Shown in pieces: positions 61,001 to 64,000 of a stretch of 64,000 nucleotides of DNA. The notes below the pieces were generated by a model. It made no database searches and was not told where the DNA came from. It saw only the letters and a list, made by a program, of their open reading frames with translations. Source of the DNA: Piezodorus guildinii (Eukaryota; Arthropoda; Insecta; Hemiptera; Pentatomidae); assembly GCA_023052935.1 (NCBI GenBank), contig CM041294.1, forward strand, positions 98,959,616 to 99,023,615, read 5' to 3'. Position 1 is the first letter of the stretch; every line of letters starts with the position of its first letter. The translations under genes and the position numbers were made by a program.

Positions 61001-64000
61001 CATTTTTCGATCTTCACACATTAGGGATATTTGGAAAGAACACAAAAAATATATGGTTCTAGTTTGGCTAAACATATTTTATTTCAAATACTTCCAGTTG
61101 GATGGCATCTGCCCGTGACATGGGCCACGTCTGTGATGCGTATGTCAGCACAAGTCTTATTAATGCTTTGTAGAGGTTGATCTTTGTGCCTGTTGACAGC
61201 AGATGGCTTGTTACTATTTTGGTAAGGCCAAAGTAACACCTATTTCTTGTGTGAAACAACAGCGACCCGAGAATAGACAAAGCTGTTAACACTTATTCCG
61301 AATGTGATAGTGGATGTGGTGGTCTTAGAGGATTGGCAACCATATATTTTGTTTTATCTATATTTATTTTCAATCCCATTTCCTGATGCCTCTATAGCTA
61401 AGGACACCTTTTCTAAGTCCTGCCATTTTGCTATGATATCTTTATCGTATGCCTAGGCAAGCACTTGGACTGACTTGGTGAGAATCATATTGTTTCTTTG
61501 CCCATTGGACACTTTGATCTTATATTTAATAGCTCTGATAGATCAGTTCAAGGCGAATATTCATTGTTTCCATGGCCTGGTTTACAGTTTATCTCTTATG
61601 ACACTGTCTATGCACTACTAAAATGTGTAAAGCGATGATGGGTGGTGATATTATATTACCGTATCTTTTCAAGGAGCTCCAAAAGAAATCTGATGTGAGT
61701 AGACTTCCTTTTATAAAACGCATTGTAGATTCAATGCAAAAAAAAATATATATTAGGATGTTTGGCTATGTAAGATGGATACAGTAAAGACAGGCACATG
61801 TAGAGTTACAAATTTACAGAAACGGATTGGTGCAATTTAGGCTCTCAAGGCTATGGATGAGCTGACAGATGCAAGATAGACAAGAATCATCAATCAGCAG
61901 ACAGAGATGGCAACCTTGGAGGATATGATCAATGGAGGCGATTCTTGATGTTGTGAAGACAATATGGGTTTAGGCCACTGAGATGATGGTAATACTAAGA
62001 TCATTAAATTGTTTAAAAACTATGTAGATTGGTGCTTAGCTACTGTATCACGGGCTACAACTGAGTCGAGTCTTGGCCTCTCCAGCAACTTCATCTCTAC
62101 TCTATGCAGTGTGCTAAGCACATATTTATTAATAATGATCATCATATTATTGGATGTTGCTAATGTCCATGCTTAATAGGACTTCATAGTAAGGTTGAAA
62201 GATCCGTCTGACAGTCTGCTAAGAGCTTTAATAGGTGGATTAAAAAAAGTAGTTCAGTATAGTATTGGAATTATTTTCATCATTATTTAGAGAGGCCATT
62301 GGCTGAGATGCCAAATCAGTATCCATTTTAATGTAAGTAGAATAGTACGAGTCTGGTTTAGATAAGGAAATTAATTCATCTCACCAATAGTCTCATCGAA
62401 GCTTAAAACCATTTGAATTATAAATAAGAATATAATTATTATTTGTAAAATCTGTTAATAGTGATTATTATGAAATTAAAATATTATATCATTTAATGAC
62501 TTTAAATGATTTAAATAATTTAATTAGTTTGTTATTATATTATGATTATTTAAGTTGTTCATTATGTTATTCCAATGATATTGAGATTTTTTTTTGATTT
62601 AAATTATCCTACAGGCTCATCGAAGCTACAAACCATTTGGAATCTAGTAAAAAAGAAATAGAATACTGGAAAAATCTAGTTACAAGGTATTATTATGATA
62701 ATAAAATTATTATATTATATTTAATATAAAGATTTATATTATATTTAATTAAGGGTTGTTAAATATTGAATGATTTATCCAGTAAGTTGTTTCATTATGT
62801 TATTCAATGTTTTGAGATTTTTTTTCTGATCTTCCCTATTCATCCTACATTGTCCAAACCAATTCAATCTAGCTAAAATATGTTAAAATATTCAAAAAAC
62901 TTAGTAGAAAGTGTAACTGGTCATATACTGTTATTCTTTTGACACTTATTAGATTAAGGATAATAACTATAATAATTGGTGTAAGATTTATCCAAATTCA
63001 TTAACAACATATTTAATTGCTTATTAGTAATGAAGAAAAAACAACTAAGGATGAAGAAATCATGAAAAAACAGAAAGAACTTGAAGAATTGAGAACCAGC
63101 CTGAAAGAATTAAAAGTAAGGTCATTATTTAGCAATATCATGATGATTGTAATATTTTACTTGATTTTATTTATATTTTTAGGAAGAGACAGAAATAGGT
63201 TTTCAAGAAAAATTAAAAAAAGAGAATTCCAAATTCAGAAAAAAAGAAGATGAGTTAAATAATCTAATAAAAACACTAGAAAATGAAAATTCTAGATAAA
63301 GCATCAACTTAATATTAGGTAATCCCTAATTCATAAGATTTTTGTACTAAAATTTTTGTATTTATGGCTGTATATTTATATTATTTGATAAATTGTTGTT
63401 TCAGATCTGCCAAAACTTCAACTAGATCTTCAAAAAAAGAAACTGTTTTATTAGAAAAAATTAAAATACTGGAAGATGAGTTAGAAAAAGCCAAATCTAG
63501 AGAAAAAAGCCAATTGCAGATGAGAAGGGACAAGGTATGTTGTCGAAATTCTTCATGACATTTCTCTTACCAATATAAAAACAAAAAATCTGATGAGCAC
63601 TCTATAAAGTGAAAAGCTAAATCCATATTTTATTACTAGATTAGCTATAGTAGGGTTTTTACTAAAGTCTAATAAACAAAAAGACAATCAGTTTTTTGAC
63701 CAATAAAAGTTCATCATTTAAAGTCACTTTTAAATCTATAAATTTATTGTATTATCTAAACAGTTAATATGATAACACATGATACATACCATAGAAATGG
63801 ATAAACCCATGAGTTATTTTCCCTGATAGTTTAATAAAGTACACTGTATGCTGTTGAATAGCTCCCTATAAATAATTTATCATTTGCTCAGTGTGCTGAT
63901 GAAGTGGCTAAATGGGAGGAAAAAAAGAAGCTGCAATCGATGAATGAAAAATACAAACAAGATTTGAAAGACAAAGGGTCGCAGATAGAACTGTTTGAAG
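41311..64000 (+). CDS. Cep290: Centrosomal protein CEP290 orthologue, 5' part (25 exons, continues past window)
   Basis: CEP290 is a long coiled-coil protein of the ciliary transition zone and centriolar satellites. Exons are 41311-41490, 41564-41609, 42649-42770, 46359-46550, 46712-46847, 48877-49013, 49116-49238, 52487-52605, 54097-54229, 54396-54577, 54688-54793, 54910-54988, 55914-56025, 56082-56274, 57235-57355, 59430-59707, 59789-60162, 60238-60342, 60513-60710, 60781-60935, 62615-62686, 63028-63115, 63183-63295, 63405-63534 and 63892 onward. About 1200 residues are visible, nearly all heptad-rich. Matches to vertebrate CEP290 in order: N-terminal helix, AKWQEILAQKDEEV, YGLAEARNQVKDL with KIRDSQI, GNNDALRLELRESR, LIINKKEVTIERY and, at the window edge, VAKWEEKKK. 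The vertebrate middle (about residues 750-1400) is missing. Two apparent +1 frameshifts (about 55985 and 59964-59970) and one GT-to-AT donor (63296) need correction to read through. Confidence 0.9.
41564..41609 (+). CDS. Cep290: Cep290 exon 2
   Basis: 46 bases, VESLLADLDILASNA plus one base; it parallels the VELALEEVEKA segment of vertebrate CEP290. Phase 0 in, 1 out. Confidence 0.85.
41828..42118 (-). mobile_element. SINE-1 copy
   Basis: Well-preserved reverse copy from TTTATTTATTAAATGTCCCT to the GGTGATCCC head, with box B complement 'gggtttgaacccgtaact' near 42050. Lies in Cep290 intron 2. Confidence 0.8.
42120..42648 (+). other. Cep290 intron 2 remainder
   Basis: AT-rich intron sequence between the SINE-1 copy and exon 3. 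No further feature seen. Confidence 0.55.
42649..42770 (+). CDS. Cep290: Cep290 exon 3
   Basis: A glycine-rich start (GGGNEELQ) followed by a charged coiled coil with the segment IETKEKELENERLHIEK, like the KQLEQKDRELEDMEKEL stretch of vertebrate CEP290. The acceptor TTTTGAAG lacks a strong pyrimidine tract, so the 5' edge is slightly uncertain. Confidence 0.82.
43315..43612 (-). mobile_element. tRNA-derived SINE (SINE-2)
   Basis: On the - strand it starts GGAGCGGCGTGGTCTAGTGG, with box A TGGTCTAGTGGTTAGAGCA and box B GGTTCGAATCC, then a conserved body with 'aggctgggtctgcc'. Both boxes match pol III consensus, so it may be a young copy. Located in Cep290 intron 3. Confidence 0.85.
43735..44595 (-). 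repeat. Family-1 copy with long (CA)n seed
   Basis: Reverse copy ending in 'tatatttcatatataagtat'. The CA-rich run 44403-44457 occupies the fixed microsatellite position seen in other copies but is much expanded. Confidence 0.75.
44848..45120 (+). mobile_element. tRNA-derived SINE (SINE-3)
   Basis: Box A-like 'cgtggctatgtgccagggtg', box B-like TAAGTTTGAAACCAA, body with 'cagccaactggtggcaact' and an A-rich end (AAAAAACAAAAACAAAA). Related to 30080-30260. Confidence 0.65.
45253..45546 (-). mobile_element. SINE-1 copy, degenerate
   Basis: Reverse copy recognised by 'ggctaatcggacaatgctgc' and the GGTGATCCC head at its right end, in Cep290 intron 3. Confidence 0.72.
45550..46358 (+). other. Cep290 intron 3, 3' part
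   Basis: AT-rich except for a less AT-rich block at 45965-46090 of unknown nature. No exon or repeat could be assigned. Confidence 0.5.
46359..46550 (+). CDS. Cep290: Cep290 exon 4
   Basis: 64 residues of coiled coil with HKNKHILQLLSDIQ, corresponding to the KKNYELIQYLDEIQ block. TTTCTAG acceptor and GTCAGT donor; phase 0 both ends. Confidence 0.88.
46712..46847 (+). CDS. Cep290: Cep290 exon 5
   Basis: 45 residues, VLEKENEIINTKLNSIRQEL to RQANYEFRG, coiled coil. Phase 0 in, 1 out. Confidence 0.87.
47200..48050 (-). repeat. Family-2 copy interrupted by a LINE 3' end
   Basis: Reverse copy of family 2 ending at the characteristic 'ggtcgattacaaaagtt' (48000). The 'aactgagttatgggcatattta' block at 47460 and 'tttcaattgtat' at 47758 are normally adjacent, so about 280 bp between them were inserted. 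Confidence 0.68.
47483..47757 (-). mobile_element. LINE 3' end fragment
   Basis: Starts with (GATGAATGAATGAATGAA), the same kind of TGAA-repeat tail as the LINE at 23128-26291, followed by 'ctttattctgggattaag' and non-coding 3' UTR. 5' truncated to about 275 bp and inserted in a family-2 repeat. Confidence 0.6.
48051..48876 (+). other. Cep290 intron 5, 3' part
   Basis: Strongly AT-rich sequence with no exon, RNA or assignable repeat. It precedes the exon 6 acceptor. Confidence 0.5.
48877..49013 (+). CDS. Cep290: Cep290 exon 6
   Basis: 46 residues ending LIDALEERVAKWQ, aligned with the AVNAKVEEWK segment of vertebrate CEP290. Phase 1 in, 0 out; the 2 kb intron before it holds a family-2 repeat and a LINE 3' end. 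Confidence 0.88.
49116..49238 (+). CDS. Cep290: Cep290 exon 7
   Basis: 41 residues starting EILAQKDEEVTELRAKL, the counterpart of LILSSKDDEIIEYQQML. A Penelope-like element fills the following intron. Confidence 0.9.
49823..49910. repeat. (CA)n microsatellite in left Penelope arm
   Basis: About 44 CA units, partner of the (TG)n at 51907-51996 in the other arm. It creates open frames of TH/CV repeats that are not genes. Confidence 0.95.
50158..50661 (-). pseudogene. Inverted partial copy of the Penelope-like endonuclease
   Basis: The - strand repeats the + strand protein from NIRTKNKNNSNGEK through RRKILEAIYI at near 100 per cent identity, then a two-base difference in a TATA microsatellite shifts the frame. 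No RT catalytic motif is present in this arm. Confidence 0.88.
50703..51728 (+). CDS. Penelope-like reverse transcriptase C-terminus plus GIY-YIG endonuclease
   Basis: Open for 341 residues. Residues about 20-60 include the catalytic KYVDDIFCII; RFLDMMLIRK and NYFSCHPYHMKYNIVNNFC follow. From about residue 215 a GIY-YIG endonuclease appears: VYKIPCVNCPAVYIGETKQF, conserved Arg in LKDRMYQHQ, later histidines in VQHVINKKHQFDFEN, and a C-terminal Glu in RRKILEAIY. The CxxC between the GIY and YIG parts is typical of Penelope-like elements. The N-terminal part of the RT (fingers and motifs 1-3) is absent, so this copy cannot transpose on its own; the frame itself is intact. Confidence 0.9.
   Translation: MSGMVLNELINNALKNSGIKVKLLVKYVDDIFCIIKKNVVGDFLKALNNYHERLKFTMEIEKEGKLRFLDMMLIRKKEIISTEWAKKETCSNTILNYFSCHPYHMKYNIVNNFCKKVITITDNERLNKVKEKVFQIFSENFYPKKIVKTIWELNIRTKNKNNSNGEKINKLKTTQKFQSCNYIKGLSEEIKKSFKLYDMEEYTFAFKPRNKIKNYYSELKDKIEKNSQSGMVYKIPCVNCPAVYIGETKQFLKDRMYQHQNDVKNKEKDSNKTALVQHVINKKHQFDFENTMVVHKESNDFRRKILEAIYISENINYSINYKTDTKNLNDHYAEILSKINK
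51907..51996. repeat. (TG)n microsatellite in right Penelope arm
   Basis: About 44 TG units with one GG interruption near 51963, mirrored by 49823-49910. Confidence 0.95.
52487..52605 (+). CDS. Cep290: Cep290 exon 8
   Basis: 39 residues of coiled coil, TIEEQEDIIKKLHEQL onward. Phase 0 in, 2 out. It begins only 26 bases after the Penelope-like element ends, so the acceptor's pyrimidine tract is next to transposon sequence. Confidence 0.87.
52770..53765 (+). repeat. Family-2 dispersed repeat copy
   Basis: Starts AATGAACCTTTGTAATCGAC, includes 'tcaataactcagttattgg' and 'agtgatatgccattatcc', like 13698-14660. In Cep290 intron 8. Confidence 0.75.
54097..54229 (+). CDS. Cep290: Cep290 exon 9
   Basis: 45 residues, SGSDEDSMKYEELKEEL to AQFRAEE, matching a region rich in AELAEADAREKD in the vertebrate protein. 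Phase 2 in, 0 out. Confidence 0.87.
54396..54577 (+). CDS. Cep290: Cep290 exon 10
   Basis: 60 residues with YEEGVYGLAEARNQVK and KIRDSQILKLVEQINTL, one of the strongest matches in the window to vertebrate CEP290 (YESGVYGLEDAV, KIRDREIEILTKEINKL). Phase 0 in, 2 out. Confidence 0.94.
54688..54793 (+). CDS. Cep290: Cep290 exon 11
   Basis: 36 residues, ENYEKYFEDEDTKSNIDIQ onward, acidic then coiled. Phase 2 in, 0 out. Confidence 0.85.
54910..54988 (+). CDS. Cep290: Cep290 exon 12
   Basis: 26 residues, NFELRAKVAKLSEELKTKEE onward, highly charged coiled coil. Phase 0 in, 1 out; joins exon 13 as G|AT (Asp). A palindromic element (55137-55452) lies in the next intron. Confidence 0.82.
55137..55452. 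repeat. Palindromic element, Penelope-type ends
   Basis: AAGTTTTCTACTGGTCTTAC at the left end is mirrored by GTAGAAAACTT at the right (55443); inner blocks such as 'gtcaataaataaacaa' and 'ctatagtttacaca' also pair. The arms are about 150 bp with a centre near 55300. TTGACTGAAACCTAAGACC recalls the GAAACGTAGG end of Penelope-like elements. In Cep290 intron 12. Confidence 0.7.
55914..56025 (+). CDS. Cep290: Cep290 exon 13 with apparent +1 frameshift
   Basis: The exon encodes DPSDKKELEDKLRLAIEEN and ESLRK, then a stop in frame after GFT. Shifting by one base near 55985 restores ALHEILESIQKQD, which matches the MKEILQAIKEMQKD segment of vertebrate CEP290, and also restores the phase needed by the next exon. 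A single extra base in the AAAGG run is the simplest explanation. Confidence 0.82.
56082..56274 (+). CDS. Cep290: Cep290 exon 14
   Basis: 64 residues with LESLLDALDARHVSGWYHPA and GNNDALRLELRESR, a very clear match to the LERLVNAIESKNAEGIFDAS and GRNEELRQELRESR blocks. Phase 1 in, 2 out. Confidence 0.95.
56275..57234 (+). other. Cep290 intron 14
   Basis: About 960 bp of AT-rich intron between clear CEP290 exons; no exon, RNA or repeat family recognised. Confidence 0.6.
57235..57355 (+). CDS. Cep290: Cep290 exon 15
   Basis: 40 residues, FRESYFQAELQSSMMQLEEL to PVTPVPAPRTQ, a coiled coil ending in a proline-rich turn. The donor GTTGTT is weak. After this exon the similarity to the vertebrate middle region stops. 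Confidence 0.82.
57356..59429 (+). other. Cep290 intron 15, site of the missing middle region
   Basis: 2.07 kb between exons 15 and 16. It contains family-2 repeats (58310-59115) and otherwise AT-rich DNA. I searched for spliced coiled-coil exons that could supply the vertebrate CEP290 middle region and saw none. Confidence 0.6.
58310..59115 (+). repeat. Family-2 repeat, two partial copies in tandem
   Basis: Two starts 'tttattattttcaataat' (58315 and 58602) each followed by 'ctttgtaatcgacc' or a variant, and a duplicated 3' part 'tataaacagttata' near 58955 and 59055. Confidence 0.68.
59430..59707 (+). CDS. Cep290: Cep290 exon 16: hydrophilic linker with QT motifs
   Basis: 92 residues of low-complexity, acidic, Thr/Ser-rich sequence with no heptad pattern and no recognisable CEP290 counterpart. 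It holds three Gln-Thr motifs, GTTQTLK (59550-59558), KGVQTEP (59643-59651) and SAIQTET (59679-59687), resembling anchors for dynein light chain LC8. Open phase-correct splicing on both sides supports it as a coding exon. Confidence 0.78.
59789..60162 (+). CDS. Cep290: Cep290 exon 17 with apparent +1 frameshift in an A7 run
   Basis: The 5' half continues the linker (EPKGVAEPVKENRN) and would stop at 59991; the 3' half is open in the next frame as VPPIAVTDQKIIVD, then coiled coil LKKKCEELRSEFENIKK. The switch is at seven A residues, 59964-59970; six would give one continuous frame of 124 codons that also fits exon 18. Confidence 0.8.
60238..60342 (+). CDS. Cep290: Cep290 exon 18
   Basis: 35 residues, EALFGEVKVAMIKVNEEVKS onward; coiled coil, phase 0 at both ends. 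Confidence 0.85.
60513..60710 (+). CDS. Cep290: Cep290 exon 19
   Basis: 66 residues including ELGDLRRALSEKDSYITSLE and VDDLRAKALK, similar in layout to the EKESALRLAEQNILSRDKVI to ELRLRLP segment. Phase 0 at both ends. Confidence 0.88.
60781..60935 (+). CDS. Cep290: Cep290 exon 20
   Basis: 51 residues with SLQLIINKKEVTIERYKVML, clearly matching ANMQARLNQKEEVLKKYQRLL of vertebrate CEP290. Phase 0 in, 2 out. Confidence 0.92.
60936..62614 (+). other. Cep290 intron 20
   Basis: 1.68 kb intron containing the RTE-like LINE fragment at 61055-61450. The stretch 61450-62260 is less AT-rich and may be further LINE debris; I could not identify it. The rest is AT-rich intron. Confidence 0.5.
61055..61450 (-). 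pseudogene. RTE-like LINE fragment
   Basis: On the - strand: a degenerate region ending KYMVANPLRP, LGSLLFHTRN, GTKINLYKALIRLVLTYASQ and TWPMSRADAIQLEVFE, matching the region after the YADD box in RTE-type LINEs. Stops are present and the catalytic motif is not intact. Confidence 0.75.
62615..62686 (+). CDS. Cep290: Cep290 exon 21
   Basis: 24 residues, LIEATNHLESSKKEIEYW to NLVTR. Phase 2 at both ends, preceded by a 1.7 kb intron with a LINE remnant. Confidence 0.82.
63028..63115 (+). CDS. Cep290: Cep290 exon 22
   Basis: 30 residues, NEEKTTKDEEIMKKQKELEE onward; coiled coil. Phase 2 in, 0 out. Confidence 0.82.
63183..63295 (+). CDS. Cep290: Cep290 exon 23 with non-canonical donor
   Basis: 37 residues of coiled coil, EETEIGFQEKLKKENSKF onward, ending TCTAG. 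The next bases are ATAAAG where GTAAAG would be a strong donor. Joining here to exon 24 keeps the frame; reading on gives an immediate TAA stop. Confidence 0.72.
63405..63534 (+). CDS. Cep290: Cep290 exon 24
   Basis: 44 residues, SAKTSTRSSKKETVLLEK to QMRRDK; coiled coil. TTTCAG acceptor, GTATGT donor, phase 2 in, 0 out. Confidence 0.85.
63892..64000 (+). CDS. Cep290: Cep290 exon 25, cut by window end
   Basis: At least 36 residues starting CADEVAKWEEKKKLQSM, matching the KEELIRWEEGKKWQAKI block around residue 1850 of vertebrate CEP290. The exon is open at the window edge. Confidence 0.9.

Noticed and set aside
52487..64000. Whether Cep290 here is a pseudogene
   Set aside because: Twenty-two of 25 exons are lesion-free with correct splice sites and phases. 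A decayed copy of this age with retained introns would show more stops, so errors or a recent allele are more likely.

Overview
The window is AT-rich eukaryotic DNA with spliced genes, long repeat-filled introns, LINE, Penelope-like and mariner remnants, tRNA-derived SINEs and microsatellites. Gene content (a follistatin-related protein, CEP290 and a DUF4523-type protein) and transposon mix suggest an invertebrate, most likely an arthropod, perhaps a hemipteran insect. The lineage is inferred and was not tested by any search.

Three protein-coding genes are supported. (1) The 3' part of a follistatin-related protein gene (FSTL4/FSTL5 type) lies on the + strand: 11 exons from 346 to the stop at 32440, about 635 residues covering an EF-hand, two Ig domains and the conserved C-terminal region. 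Its first visible intron is about 20.4 kb and is a stack of transposable elements. (2) A four-exon gene on the - strand, 41058 down to 37041, encodes 235 residues resembling the CXorf65/C22orf15 (DUF4523) family. Only its last exon is visible as a long open frame; the other three were found by matching splice sites and codon phase. (3) The 5' part of a Cep290 orthologue lies on the + strand: 25 exons from 41311 to the window end, about 1200 residues, still open at 64000.

Genes 2 and 3 are head to head, with start codons about 250 bp apart. Midway between them, 118 bp from one ATG and 120 bp from the other, is a perfect 14-base X-box (RFX/DAF-19 site), the promoter hallmark of ciliary genes. 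CEP290 is a ciliary transition-zone protein, so the shared promoter makes the uncharacterised DUF4523 protein a strong candidate ciliary gene. This is the most interesting observation in the window.

The Cep290 gene appears compact: the long middle coiled coil known from vertebrates is replaced by a hydrophilic linker with three QT motifs that could bind dynein light chain LC8. The gene also carries two apparent +1 frameshifts and one intron with AT instead of GT, either assembly errors or real lesions.

Mobile DNA, in order: several copies of an approximately 0.9 kb dispersed family with a microsatellite at a fixed internal site; an imperfect palindromic element (5575-6831); a 3.17 kb foldback-like element (6881-10046) with long inverted arms built of 21 bp and about 111 bp tandem repeats; mariner remnants; an RTE-like LINE fragment; a truncated LINE with a 16 bp target-site duplication (23125-26291); at least four SINE families; a hAT-like MITE; a Penelope-like element arranged as a head-to-head inverted dimer inside a Cep290 intron (49347-52460); and smaller palindromes with similar termini. 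No true tRNA, rRNA, CRISPR or prokaryotic feature was seen.
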